Origin: Alcaligenaceae bacterium
GTDB taxonomy: Bacteria; Pseudomonadota; Gammaproteobacteria; Burkholderiales; Burkholderiaceae_B
NCBI GenBank assembly: GCA_013416485.1
Contig: JACCEO010000001.1
Location: 248,001-312,000 of the forward strand
DNA length: 64,000 bases
Direction of reading: 5' to 3'
In this document: in pieces, positions 18,376 to 27,766 of the stretch
How the letters are laid out: the number at the start of each line of letters is the position of its first letter
Numbering within the stretch: position 1 is the first letter of the stretch
Notes under the pieces: model-generated
The model's database searches: none
Seen by the model: the letters and a program-made list of their open reading frames with translations, nothing else
Told to the model about the DNA's origin: nothing
Translations under genes and position numbers: made by a program

Positions 18376-19821
18376 ATGGTAAGTAGTAAATCCAGGGCGA
18401 CGCCGTTTAGTTTCCTGGTCAGCGTAGTAGCGCTTGGCTTGGTGTGTGGCAGTAGTTGGGCGCAAGACGCCCTGCCTGGTCAGGCAAGTTTTCCCTTGGC
18501 TAAGTCTCTTGGCCAAAGCCAGGTCATTGATCTATCTACCGCCTGGCGCCGTGCTTTGAACTATGACTATCGCTATCAGGCGGCCATTAGCGAGCAAGCT
18601 GCTGCCCAGACCGAATACGCACAGGGACGTGCAGGGCTATTGCCCAACATACAAGCGGGGTATGTGCGTAGCAAGGTCACAGGTAATTCGCACGAGCCAG
18701 ATGCTCTAGGGCAGGTGATAGGCCTAGAGCTGGACTATGACTCCTCGCATGGGTATGTGCAGTTGCAACAACCCTTGATCAATTACGGTCGCTATGCCAA
18801 CTATAAGCGTGGCATAGCACGGTCTGAACAAGGCAGTGCTGTGCTTGCCATCAAGCACCAAGAAGCTGGAGTGCGTTTGGCCACAGCCTACTTCAACGTG
18901 TTGCTGGCATACGATCACTTGGCCTTGAAACGGGCTCTTGCGGCTTCCCTCCAAGAGCGGGCAGCCATCTTTCAAGCTCATTTCCTGCAGTTTGAAGGGA
19001 CACGCACCGAGGCGCAAGAAACTCTGGCCAGATTGGCTGTCGCCCGTGCGGAGGTCATCCAGGTGATGGACGACCTGGTGGTGGCGGTACGCGAGCTTAG
19101 TGCCTTAATGGGGGCGACACCTGTACGCATGGCAGCACTGCAAGATGAGTTTCCTGTGCTGGCGTTAACACCCAGCAGTCTGGGTGAGTGGTTAGACAGA
19201 GCGCGGGTGGGCAGTGTGCAGGTATTGTCATCGCGCCAAGCATTGTTAGTGGCAGATGCCGAGGTCGATAACGCGGCCAGTGAATATCTGCCTTATATGG
19301 ATCTGGTGGCAACTTATAACAAGTCGGATAGTGAAAACCTGTCTGCATTAAGCCAACGTTCGAATTCTTTTGTGATTGGTATACAGGTCAGTATTCCTTT
19401 GTTCGCAGGTGGTTATACCAGGGCTAACGTGGCTAGGGCTCGCTTGGATCGCATGCGTTTGCAGTACCAGCTGAATGCTGCCATAGAAAAAAACCAGGCT
19501 GAAGTCACGCGGCAATTTACCGAAGTGTCGGGCGGTGCCGCACGTATAGAAGCGTTGCAAACCGCTGCCAGCTCGGCACGAGCTAGTCTGGATGCGGCCA
19601 ACTTAGGTTTTTCAGTGGGTGAAGTCGGAAATTTAGACGTGTTAAGGGTGCAAGACACCTTGTACCAAGCCAGATATGAACTGCTCAAAGCGCGCTTGGA
19701 GTATTTGCTGGCGCGTTTAAAGCTGGCAGCGGCAGTGGGTACCTTAAACGGTAGCCACTTTGACACGATCAACGACGCCTATTTAGGGCGAATCATTTCT
19801 GTAGTTAGCGACAATAGGTGA
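18376..19821 (+). CDS. Type I secretion outer-membrane protein (TolC family), copy 1
   Basis: TolC-like channel of 481 residues with a signal peptide (FLVSVVALGLVCGSSWA). Internally duplicated helical hairpins are visible, with motifs YxAAISEQAAAQTEYAQGRAG and VGEVGNLDVLRVQDTLYQAR typical of the family. It lies 68 bp after the peroxidase and 4 bp before the ABC exporter gene. It is a paralogue of the gene at 22920 (compare DLSTAWRRALNYD with TLSQAWRLALEND). It should form the outer-membrane exit duct for the peroxidase. Confidence 0.87.
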   Translation: MVSSKSRATPFSFLVSVVALGLVCGSSWAQDALPGQASFPLAKSLGQSQVIDLSTAWRRALNYDYRYQAAISEQAAAQTEYAQGRAGLLPNIQAGYVRSKVTGNSHEPDALGQVIGLELDYDSSHGYVQLQQPLINYGRYANYKRGIARSEQGSAVLAIKHQEAGVRLATAYFNVLLAYDHLALKRALAASLQERAAIFQAHFLQFEGTRTEAQETLARLAVARAEVIQVMDDLVVAVRELSALMGATPVRMAALQDEFPVLALTPSSLGEWLDRARVGSVQVLSSRQALLVADAEVDNAASEYLPYMDLVATYNKSDSENLSALSQRSNSFVIGIQVSIPLFAGGYTRANVARARLDRMRLQYQLNAAIEKNQAEVTRQFTEVSGGAARIEALQTAASSARASLDAANLGFSVGEVGNLDVLRVQDTLYQARYELLKARLEYLLARLKLAAAVGTLNGSHFDTINDAYLGRIISVVSDNR

Positions 19822-19825
19822 CATC

Positions 19826-21568
19826 ATGAAATCATCACCACGTACGGAATTAGGTGAAGCTCTACACGGTTTTCGTAAGACGTTTTACAGCCTGGCAGCC
19901 TTTAGTTGTGTCATTAATTTTTTGGCCCTGACACCTGCGCTGTATATGTTGCAGGTCTACGACCGTGTTCTGGCCAGTGGCAGCGAGCTAACCTTGCTGA
20001 TGCTCACCTTATTGGTGTTGGGTCTGTATCTGTTGTCGGGACTGCTGGAGTTTGCGCGATCCTCCGTGCTGATACGAGTAGGGAATCGTTTTGACATGAT
20101 GCTTAATACCCGTGTCTTTAGCGCTGCCTTTGAGCGTAATTTGATAGGTGCTAGTGGCAACCCAGCGCAAGCGATGCACGACTTGGGCAATATACGTAAA
20201 TTCCTTGCGGGCAATGCCTTATTTGGGTTTTTTGATGCTCCCTGGACTCCCATCTATATCCTGGTCACCTATTTGGTTCATCCTTTACTAGGTTACCTGA
20301 CCTTGGCCGGTTGCATCATATTGTTTGTGTTGGCCTACATCACCAATGTAGTGACTCAAAAGCCACTGGCCGAAGCCAATCGGGCGGCAATTGCTGCAGG
20401 AACCTTTGCCAATAACCATCTGCGTAATGCCGAGGTCATAGAGTCTATGGGCATGCTGTCTGGCCTGCGTGCACGTTGGTCGGGGCATCACACGCGTGGT
20501 TTGGCACAGCAAACCTTGGCTGCTGACCGCAATACTCGTATCAGTATGGTGACCCGGTTTGTACGGATATCGTTGCAGTCATTAAGTCTGGGAGCAGGGG
20601 CTTTACTGGTCATTGATGGCGTTATCAGTGCTGGGATGATGATTGCGTGCTCCATACTGATGGGTAGGGCTTTGGCTCCTGTTGAATTGGTTATTGGTAC
20701 GTGGCGGCAATTGCTGTCGACGCGTGTAGCCTATGGCCGTTTGGACGAATTGTTGAAATCTGCACCAGCACGTGAGAACACCATGAGCCTGCCCGCACCC
20801 AAGGGGCAATTGACACTAGAGCAGGTATATGCGTCCGCCCCAGGTAGTGACGAGATGATACTTAAAGGTTTGGGCTTCAGTGTCAATCCTGGTGAGTGTG
20901 TGGGCATTGTTGGCCCGTCGGCATCCGGCAAGTCCACCTTGGCCAGGCTGCTGGTGGGTGTGTGGCCAGCCAGTAAAGGTGTCGTGCGCTTGGATGGTGC
21001 TGATATTTTCTTGTGGAATAAAGACGAGCTTGGTCCTTATCTGGGGTACTTGCCTCAAGACATTGAGCTCTTTGAAGGCACTATTGCCGACAACATAGGC
21101 AGATTTGGTGCGCGTGACGATGAGAAGATTGTTCAAGCTGCGCAGCGTGCAGGTGTGCATGACATGATTTTGCACCTGCCCCAAGGGTATGACACGCGTT
21201 TGGGTGTGAATGGCGCCTCACTGTCTGGCGGTCAAAAGCAGCGGGTGGCCTTGGCTAGGGCTATCTATGGGGATCCGGCCCTAGTGGTGTTGGACGAGCC
21301 CAACTCCAATCTAGATGATGTAGGCGAGGCGGCGTTGATCCAGACCATGACCGATCTGAAGCAACGTGGTGCTACGGTCATTGTGGTGACGCATCGTATG
21401 AATTTGCTACGTACGGTTGATAAGTTATTGGTCTTGCGCGAAGGGACTATGGTTGCCTATGGTCCTCGTGAAGAGGTGCTTAACGCCTTACGTGAGCACC
21501 AGGTACAAGCGGCAGCCACTGCGACTGCGACCGTCGCTCCCCCTTTACATGTTGTGGCAAGTGCGTAG
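19826..21568 (+). CDS. Type I secretion ABC transporter/ATPase (PrtD type)
   Basis: Inner-membrane exporter of 580 residues. Six membrane segments lie in about residues 15-310 and the nucleotide-binding domain follows: Walker A GPSASGKSTL near 362, signature LSGGQKQRVALARAIYG, Walker B LVVLDEPNSNLDD and His-switch VTHRM. There is no N-terminal C39 peptidase-like domain, so it is of the PrtD rather than HlyB/peptidase class, which suits an RTX cargo. It is tightly packed between the first TolC gene and the adaptor gene. Confidence 0.9.
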   Translation: MKSSPRTELGEALHGFRKTFYSLAAFSCVINFLALTPALYMLQVYDRVLASGSELTLLMLTLLVLGLYLLSGLLEFARSSVLIRVGNRFDMMLNTRVFSAAFERNLIGASGNPAQAMHDLGNIRKFLAGNALFGFFDAPWTPIYILVTYLVHPLLGYLTLAGCIILFVLAYITNVVTQKPLAEANRAAIAAGTFANNHLRNAEVIESMGMLSGLRARWSGHHTRGLAQQTLAADRNTRISMVTRFVRISLQSLSLGAGALLVIDGVISAGMMIACSILMGRALAPVELVIGTWRQLLSTRVAYGRLDELLKSAPARENTMSLPAPKGQLTLEQVYASAPGSDEMILKGLGFSVNPGECVGIVGPSASGKSTLARLLVGVWPASKGVVRLDGADIFLWNKDELGPYLGYLPQDIELFEGTIADNIGRFGARDDEKIVQAAQRAGVHDMILHLPQGYDTRLGVNGASLSGGQKQRVALARAIYGDPALVVLDEPNSNLDDVGEAALIQTMTDLKQRGATVIVVTHRMNLLRTVDKLLVLREGTMVAYGPREEVLNALREHQVQAAATATATVAPPLHVVASA

Positions 21569-21577
21569 AGGTCTATC

Positions 21578-22918
21578 ATGAAAAATATCAAGTCAATGGA
21601 TATGGATCCCAGCAACGCCCAAGTGGACGTTGATACGAATTCCTTAAGCCCCTTACGCTGGGGGCTGGCGGTACTGGTGCTGGGCTTTGGCGGCTTTGCT
21701 TATTGGGCAGCCTATGCACCTCTGGATGCGGGGATTCCCGCTGACGCCACGGTGCATGTAGCAGGGAAGCGAAAAACGATACAGCACTTGGAAGGTGGCA
21801 CCATAGAGGAAATACGGGTCAGCGAGGGGGATAAGGTCGTAGCAGATCAGATCTTGGTGCGTTTGAATCGTACACGAGCCTTGGCCGAGCAAGGTGTAAT
21901 CAGCTCACAGTACATTACCGCTAAGGCGATAGAGGCGCGTTTATTGGCTGAGCGAGATGGTTTGGTAACTATCGAAAATGACCCTGAGCTGGTGGCACGT
22001 TTCCAGGATGACAGGCGTTTTATTGATGCCACGCGTGCCCAGGCGCGTTTGTTCCAGACCCGACGTGATGCCTTGCATGGTGAAATTGAAATTTTGCGTG
22101 AAAACCAAAATGGTGCAGAAATTGGGCTAGATGGTTTGACCCAGGTACATGCTAATCGTAAAGCGCAGTTGGGTTTTATTTATCGTGAGTTGACCGGGGT
22201 GCGCCAGCTTGCTCAAGAAGGGTATGTCCCTCGTAACCGTCTGCTTGCACTAGAGCGCGATGCGTCACATTTAAAAGCCGCCTTATCCAGTGATTTGGTC
22301 GAGACTGGGCGTGCGCGTAATCAAATTTCCGAATTGAAATTGCGTATCTTGCAACGTACGCAAGACTATCAAAAAGAAGTGCAGTCACAGCTATCAGATG
22401 TTAGCAAAGAGGCTTCTGCCCTGGCAGATCGTTTGGCCGCTTTGGATTACACCGTGCGTGAAACTGAAATTCGTGCCCCTACGGATGGCTACGTACAGAA
22501 TCTGAAAGTACACACGGTAGGCGGGGTGATTGGTCCAGACACTATCTTGATGGAGCTGGTGCCTAATAATAATGACTTTGTTGTGCATGCGCAGGTCCCG
22601 GTTCAGGCTATAGACAAAATGGCCCCAGGCCTGAATGTGGAAATTACCTTTCCGGCGTTCAATCACGCTAGTACACCGAATATTCCTGGCAAGGTCCTGA
22701 CTGTGTCGGCCGACCGGATGACTGACCCTGACTCAAAAATGCCGTATTACTTGGCACAAGTACAGATTACCCCCGAAGGCATACCCATGCTGGGCAGTAA
22801 TGTAATACGTCCCGGCATGCCAGCTTCGGTATTGATTCGTACTGGCGAGCGCACCATGCTGAGCTACTTGCTAAAACCCTTTCTGGAAAGGCTGGATAAG
22901 TCCTTCAAGGAGCAATAA
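21578..22918 (+). CDS. Type I secretion membrane-fusion protein (HlyD/PrtE family)
   Basis: Periplasmic adaptor of 446 residues. One N-terminal membrane helix (WGLAVLVLGFGGFAYWAAYA) is followed by a lipoyl half-motif (IQHLEGGTIEEIRVSEGDKV), a long coiled-coil region at about 130-290, and the second lipoyl/beta-barrel part (IRAPTDGYVQNLKVHTVGGV). It bridges the ABC exporter and TolC. It starts 9 bp after the exporter gene and is followed almost without a gap by the second TolC gene. Confidence 0.9.
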   Translation: MKNIKSMDMDPSNAQVDVDTNSLSPLRWGLAVLVLGFGGFAYWAAYAPLDAGIPADATVHVAGKRKTIQHLEGGTIEEIRVSEGDKVVADQILVRLNRTRALAEQGVISSQYITAKAIEARLLAERDGLVTIENDPELVARFQDDRRFIDATRAQARLFQTRRDALHGEIEILRENQNGAEIGLDGLTQVHANRKAQLGFIYRELTGVRQLAQEGYVPRNRLLALERDASHLKAALSSDLVETGRARNQISELKLRILQRTQDYQKEVQSQLSDVSKEASALADRLAALDYTVRETEIRAPTDGYVQNLKVHTVGGVIGPDTILMELVPNNNDFVVHAQVPVQAIDKMAPGLNVEITFPAFNHASTPNIPGKVLTVSADRMTDPDSKMPYYLAQVQITPEGIPMLGSNVIRPGMPASVLIRTGERTMLSYLLKPFLERLDKSFKEQ

Positions 22919-22919
22919 C

Positions 22920-24290
22920 ATGAAATCAGCCCAGCGGTTTACAAGCGCATTTTTCTTGTTGTTTGTTGCCTGTGCGATGGTGCCATTAAAGGTACATGCT
23001 TTGACCTTGTCACAAGCGTGGCGCTTGGCTTTGGAAAATGATGCCAGCTATCACGCGGCGATTAGTGAGCGTAAAGCTGGCGAAACTAACCGAGCCATAG
23101 GTAGGTCAGCCTTATTGCCGCAAATTAATGCGTCTTTGGGTAGAAGCAAAGTGCGTGGCACGCTAGAACTACCTGGCCCATGTGGGCTGCATTGCAATGA
23201 CCTGGACTACACCAGTCGTGTCGACGAAATTAAGTTAAATCAGGTGGTGTTCAACTGGAGTCGTCTTGCTGAGTACCGACAAGGCCACGCTCGTGCAGAC
23301 CAAAGCCTAGCCGTTTTTGATGTCAAAGCGACGGATATGTCGGTACGATTAATTAATCGTTATTTTCAGACCTTGCTGTCTTACGAGAACGTGGTGCTGG
23401 CCAAAAGTCGTCTTAAAGCCAATGAAAAACAAATCATAGCGGCACAGCGGCGTTATGGTGATGGCGAGGGCACTATTATCGATGTCAAAGAATCTAAGTC
23501 CAGACGCGATCTGTCGCGTGCAGACCTGATTGCGGCTGAAGATAGGTTGTTCGTTGCGCAGCGCGAGCTCCAGGAAATGGTGGGTAATCCCCCGCAGCGT
23601 ATCACTACCCTGAAACGTGGTTTTCAACCGCAACCGCTTAACGTGCCCGACCAGCTTGATTGGCAGACTAAAGCCCGTACGGATAATGCTGAAATACGTT
23701 CGGCTCAATATGGCGTGCAAATCTCTGACTATGAAATAGATCGTGCCTTTGGTGGTCACCTACCCACGGTTGATCTTATTGCTGCACGCCGTAAAGTGGA
23801 GGGTGAAACCATTTCTACCCGTTTGCAAAGTAGTACGGTAAGTTCCTACGGTGTCCAGGTCGCCATCCCTATTTTTTCTGGTGGGTTGACCAGCGCACAA
23901 GTTAGTCAGGCACGACACAATAAAGACCGTGCAACCTTGGAACTGGCTGCTGTGCAAGAAGACATCGCGGTACAAGTAACGCGTCAGTATCAGGCTGTGG
24001 TTAGCGGTGTGCGGCGTATTGCCGCTCTAGAAGATGCTGTAGATTCTACTGCTGCTGCTTTGCATGCCATTGATATGGGGTATCAGGCAGGTACCCGCAC
24101 CATCATAGATATCCTGGATGCCGAGGACCAGCTATACCAATCAAAATTGGATCTGACCCAGGCGCGCCTGGAGTACGTACTGGCGCGTTTGACCCTGTAT
24201 GCCGCTGCGGATAGCTTAGATGCGGCAGCTATCGATGCTATCGATCAGACCTATTTTGGTCCAGAGCAGGTGGTGCTATCAGGGCCTTAA
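22920..24290 (+). CDS. Type I secretion outer-membrane protein (TolC family), copy 2
   Basis: A second TolC-like channel of 456 residues with an N-terminal signal (FFLLFVACAMVPLKVHA). It shares the YHAAISERKAGETNRAIGRS and DILDAEDQLYQSKLDLTQAR patterns of the family and resembles copy 1 throughout. The start ATG is 1 nt after the stop of the adaptor gene, so it is certainly in the operon. Two outer-membrane components in one type I operon is unusual: one may be redundant, or the two may serve different cargo or conditions. Confidence 0.87.
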   Translation: MKSAQRFTSAFFLLFVACAMVPLKVHALTLSQAWRLALENDASYHAAISERKAGETNRAIGRSALLPQINASLGRSKVRGTLELPGPCGLHCNDLDYTSRVDEIKLNQVVFNWSRLAEYRQGHARADQSLAVFDVKATDMSVRLINRYFQTLLSYENVVLAKSRLKANEKQIIAAQRRYGDGEGTIIDVKESKSRRDLSRADLIAAEDRLFVAQRELQEMVGNPPQRITTLKRGFQPQPLNVPDQLDWQTKARTDNAEIRSAQYGVQISDYEIDRAFGGHLPTVDLIAARRKVEGETISTRLQSSTVSSYGVQVAIPIFSGGLTSAQVSQARHNKDRATLELAAVQEDIAVQVTRQYQAVVSGVRRIAALEDAVDSTAAALHAIDMGYQAGTRTIIDILDAEDQLYQSKLDLTQARLEYVLARLTLYAAADSLDAAAIDAIDQTYFGPEQVVLSGP

Positions 24291-24296
24291 GTTAGG

Positions 24297-24767
24297 TTAA
24301 CGTCGCCTATATACTAACGATATCCGTGCAAAAGCAATTTCCAGGTCGCGGGTTCCTGCCTGGAAAACAATGGGACGACCACGCCCGGTAAAACACATTA
24401 AGCGCTTAGAAGCGAATAACGGTATGAACTTGGCGAATTGTATGTCGGACCACGCCACTTCACGGTGGGATATCCAGGTTTGCTGTATGCCAACGTGGGT
24501 GATGGTGGTAACCGATATTTGCATGTACCACGCCAATACCAGTAGTGCTAGATAGCACAGCAACATGCTGCCAGCCACAATTGGGCTGATATGTTGTCCA
24601 CCAGGCCCCGATGCCGTAATGATGATTTGAACGCCTATGACGGCCAGCACTATCCAGGCAAGAATTTTAATGCGGCGTGGCCAAGCCAGACCCTGCAACG
24701 GCAAGGGGCCTATCTCTTCTAGTAGTTGCGATTGTTCCGCCTCGCTGGGTTGTGTGTGCTTTGCCAA
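24297..24767 (-). CDS. Hypothetical two-helix membrane protein
   Basis: A 156-residue protein I cannot name. It has two membrane helices (IKILAWIVLAVIGVQIIITA and AGSMLLCYLALLVLAWYM) and a C-terminal soluble part resembling short PH-like membrane proteins (WISHREVAWSDIQFAKFIP). The start is TTG at 24767 with AAGGA 5 bp upstream. It converges on the second TolC gene with only 6 bp between, and lies upstream of the HMG-CoA lyase gene in the same direction. Confidence 0.6.
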   Translation of the reverse strand: MAKHTQPSEAEQSQLLEEIGPLPLQGLAWPRRIKILAWIVLAVIGVQIIITASGPGGQHISPIVAGSMLLCYLALLVLAWYMQISVTTITHVGIQQTWISHREVAWSDIQFAKFIPLFASKRLMCFTGRGRPIVFQAGTRDLEIAFARISLVYRRR

Positions 24768-24802
24768 TATGGTCCTTTGTGCGCTGTATGTGGGTTAAGT
24801 GG

Positions 24803-25711
24803 TTAACCGGTTTTTTTGGCAGCTAGGGCGTTACCTGCGCGGCTGTTGGCTTTGCGCCCTAAGTGGGCAGATATCCATTGACCAGTGTCGACTACGGCAT
24901 CCAGGTCTATACCGGTATGTATGCCCATGCCGTGTAACAAGTACAGCACGTCTTCGGTGGCGACATTGCCTGTGGCGCCCTTGGCATAGGGGCAGCCGCC
25001 TAGACCAGCAACCGAGGTATGGAAAATAGCAATGCCGGCGTTCATGGCAGCCACAATGTTAGCCAATGCCTGACCGTAGGTGTCATGAAAATGACCTGCC
25101 ACACGGTTGGCCGGGATCTGGTCGGTAACCGCACGCATGACACTGCCTACTTGTAGTGCGGTGCCTACCCCTATGGTATCGGCGATGTCGAATTCGTCTA
25201 CGCCCAGGGCCTGCATGCGTTGAACAACGTCGAGGACCGCAGCGATAGGTACATCACCTTGGTAGGGGCAGCCAAATGAACAACTGATACTGGCGCGTAG
25301 CCGTAAGCCAGCGGCTTTGGCGGCCTGGGCTACAGGTTGAAAACGGTCTATGGATTCGGCAATCGAACAGTTAATGTTTTTTTGGGAAAACGCTTCGCTG
25401 GCGGCGCCAAAAATAACGACTTCGTCTACGCCGGCGGCCAGGGCGGCTTCAAAGCCGCGCAGGTTAGGGGTCAAGGCAGAATACAGTGTGCCTGATTTGC
25501 GTTTGATGCCCGCCATGACATCGGCGCCATCGGCCATTTGTGGCACCCATTTTGGTGACACAAAGGACACGGCCTCTACATTGGGGAAGCCGGCATCACT
25601 AAGACGATTGACCAGTTCAATTTTAACCGCGGTAGGGACGAATTCTTTTTCGTTTTGTAGCCCGTCGCGTGGTGAAACTTCTACAATTTTTACATGTTCT
25701 GGTAGTGCCAT
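24803..25711 (-). CDS. Hydroxymethylglutaryl-CoA lyase
   Basis: Cleaves HMG-CoA to acetoacetate and acetyl-CoA in leucine degradation. The 302 residues include the HMGL/DRE-TIM metallolyase motifs EVSPRDGLQNE at the N-terminus, the metal-binding HFHDTYGQALAN, and the active-site loop VAGLGGCPYAKGATGNVATE with the catalytic cysteine. No other leucine-catabolic gene is near. The start at 25711 fits the usual N-terminus. Confidence 0.92.
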   Translation of the reverse strand: MALPEHVKIVEVSPRDGLQNEKEFVPTAVKIELVNRLSDAGFPNVEAVSFVSPKWVPQMADGADVMAGIKRKSGTLYSALTPNLRGFEAALAAGVDEVVIFGAASEAFSQKNINCSIAESIDRFQPVAQAAKAAGLRLRASISCSFGCPYQGDVPIAAVLDVVQRMQALGVDEFDIADTIGVGTALQVGSVMRAVTDQIPANRVAGHFHDTYGQALANIVAAMNAGIAIFHTSVAGLGGCPYAKGATGNVATEDVLYLLHGMGIHTGIDLDAVVDTGQWISAHLGRKANSRAGNALAAKKTG

Positions 25712-25830
25712 GACATACGTCCTTGTTTAAGTGTCCTGCAATATGTGTCTATATATATGAGTGGTTAAGGTTAATCATAAAGCACATGAGGGGTCAGTAG
25801 CTATTTCCATGTCTATAGAAAATGCCAAGC

Positions 25831-26976
25831 TTATAGCAGTTGGGTTTGTCGCCGCTGGTAACGGCCATCAGGTAACTGTGTGATGTGGTCGGTCAGCTCA
25901 AGCTGTAGCAGCATGGCTTGTAGGGTTCCAGTGTCTAGGGTAGTGCGTTGTTGCAAGGTGTTGACGTCTACCGGGTCATGGCCCAATGCGTTCATTAAGG
26001 TGATGTGATCTGGGTCACCACTGGCCACTTTTAAGGCTTGAGTAGTTTCCGGAATAGGTGACGGCACCGCAGCGTCTTGGGGAAAGCCAAGTTCGTCACT
26101 GATGTCTTGAGCCGATTCGACCAGCTTGGCCCCTTGGCGTATCAGGGCATGGCAGCCACGCGACAGCGGTGAATGTATGGATCCGGGGATGGCAAAGACC
26201 TCACGCCCCATATCGGACGCCATTCTGGCAGTGATTAAGGATCCGCTTTGGCGGGCAGCTTCTACCACGAGTACGCCTTTGGAGAGGCCTGCAACGATGC
26301 GGTTGCGTTTGGGAAATTGCCAGGGTAGGGCACGTGTGCCTAGTGGAAACTCTGATAGCAATAGGCCATGTTCGGCAATCTGGTGGGCTAGTGAGCGGTT
26401 ACGCGCAGGATAAACAATGTCCATACCGGTGCCCATGACGGCAATGGTAGAGCCCACCTCCCCTACGGATAGTGCCCCTTGGTGGGCTGCGGTGTCTATA
26501 CCTAGCGCCAAACCGCTGACTATGCACCAGCCTTTAGCAGCCAGGTGCTTGGCAAAGGCCTGGGCGTTGTCTGTGCCTGCTGGCGTGGCGCTACGTGCAC
26601 CAACAACAGCCAAGGCAGGACGTTGTAGGGCGGTTAAATTGCCATTGGCATATAGGACCAGAGGCGGGTCGTGAATATCCAGTAATGTCGCTGGATACGC
26701 AGGGTCGGCCAAGGTTAGCAGGTGGTGACGTGGGTTTTGTAGCCATTCCAAAGTGCTAGCTATGGTGTCCTGTATTTGCGCTGTGGGTGCTGCCCTAAGT
26801 TGACGAGCCAAATCCGAGGGCAAGTATTTCTGCAAAGCGCTGGTGGATAAGGCGTAGATATCCTGGGGCAAACCCACAGCCGCCAGCAGCTTACGGGCTA
26901 GCGCAGGCCCCAGGTCGGGTTCTAGCGATAACCGTATCCAGGCGGTGACTTCTTCGGTGGGTAATCGGGTGCTCAT
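25831..26976 (-). CDS. dprA: DNA-processing protein DprA
   Basis: Loads RecA onto incoming single-stranded DNA in natural transformation. The product is 381 residues from the ATG at 26976; the frame stays open to 27177, but the usual N-terminus is MSTRLPTEEVTAWIRL. The Rossmann-fold core is seen in VVGARSATPAGTDNAQAF, GWCIVSGLALGIDTAAHQGA and FPKRNRIVAGLS. A C-terminal winged-helix part follows (DPVDVNTLQQRTTLDTGTLQ). It is divergent from def-fmt, the common arrangement in proteobacteria. Confidence 0.92.
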   Translation of the reverse strand: MSTRLPTEEVTAWIRLSLEPDLGPALARKLLAAVGLPQDIYALSTSALQKYLPSDLARQLRAAPTAQIQDTIASTLEWLQNPRHHLLTLADPAYPATLLDIHDPPLVLYANGNLTALQRPALAVVGARSATPAGTDNAQAFAKHLAAKGWCIVSGLALGIDTAAHQGALSVGEVGSTIAVMGTGMDIVYPARNRSLAHQIAEHGLLLSEFPLGTRALPWQFPKRNRIVAGLSKGVLVVEAARQSGSLITARMASDMGREVFAIPGSIHSPLSRGCHALIRQGAKLVESAQDISDELGFPQDAAVPSPIPETTQALKVASGDPDHITLMNALGHDPVDVNTLQQRTTLDTGTLQAMLLQLELTDHITQLPDGRYQRRQTQLL

Positions 26977-27130
26977 GCCTAAGTGTGACACAGTGCCAAG
27001 AAAATATGGGGTGGACGGGGCGTAATTGTCATTGTGAAAACAAGATCTTGCACAGCGTAAGGGTATGGAAAAAGTCCTATTTGCATTATCATAGAGGTTT
27101 ACGGTACAGGGTTTTCCCGCAAGTTTTTTT

Positions 27131-27643
27131 ATGGCTTTACTTCCTATTCTTAAATACCCCGATCCACGCTTGCACAAGGTTGCAGTACCTGTGGCTCAGG
27201 TAGATGATCGCATCCGTCAGTTAGTGCGCGACATGGCTGAAACCATGTATGCAGCGCCAGGTGTGGGTTTGGCGGCGACTCAGGTCGATGTCCACGAACG
27301 TGTGGTGGTGATAGACGTCTCCGAAGACGGTGACGACCTGCTGGTGTTGATCAATCCGGAAATCACCTGGAAAAGCGACGAACTTATCGTTTTTGAAGAA
27401 GGCTGTTTGTCCGTTCCCGGTGTGTATGACGACGTCGAGCGTGCCGCAGAAGTCAAGGTCACGGCATTAAATGAACAGGGCCAGCGCTACGAACTGGAAG
27501 CCGATGGCCTCTTGGCAGTCTGCATACAGCACGAACTAGACCATTTGCTAGGCAAAGTCTTTGTGGAGTACCTATCCCAACTCAAGCAAACCCGCTTGAA
27601 GTCGCGTATTAAAAAACAAGAACGCGACGCCCTGAAAGCCTGA
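27131..27643 (+). CDS. def: Peptide deformylase
   Basis: Removes the N-formyl group from nascent proteins. The 170 residues contain all three metalloenzyme motifs: [16 protein letters not shown] (metal-ligand cysteine) and QHELDHLLG (HExxH). It is followed 123 bp later by fmt, which adds the formyl group to initiator tRNA. No clear ribosome-binding site is seen, but the N-terminus matches the family. Confidence 0.95.
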   Translation: MALLPILKYPDPRLHKVAVPVAQVDDRIRQLVRDMAETMYAAPGVGLAATQVDVHERVVVIDVSEDGDDLLVLINPEITWKSDELIVFEEGCLSVPGVYDDVERAAEVKVTALNEQGQRYELEADGLLAVCIQHELDHLLGKVFVEYLSQLKQTRLKSRIKKQERDALKA

Positions 27644-27766
27644 TTCCGTCATAGTGCTATATAAGGCCAAGTCGTAGGCGTATCGTTGGCGTCCGCATTT
27701 TCTGTGCGGGCTTGTGGCGCGGCACTTGGTATCATGGACAGCTGTTTCTTTTGAATTGGCTATGCT

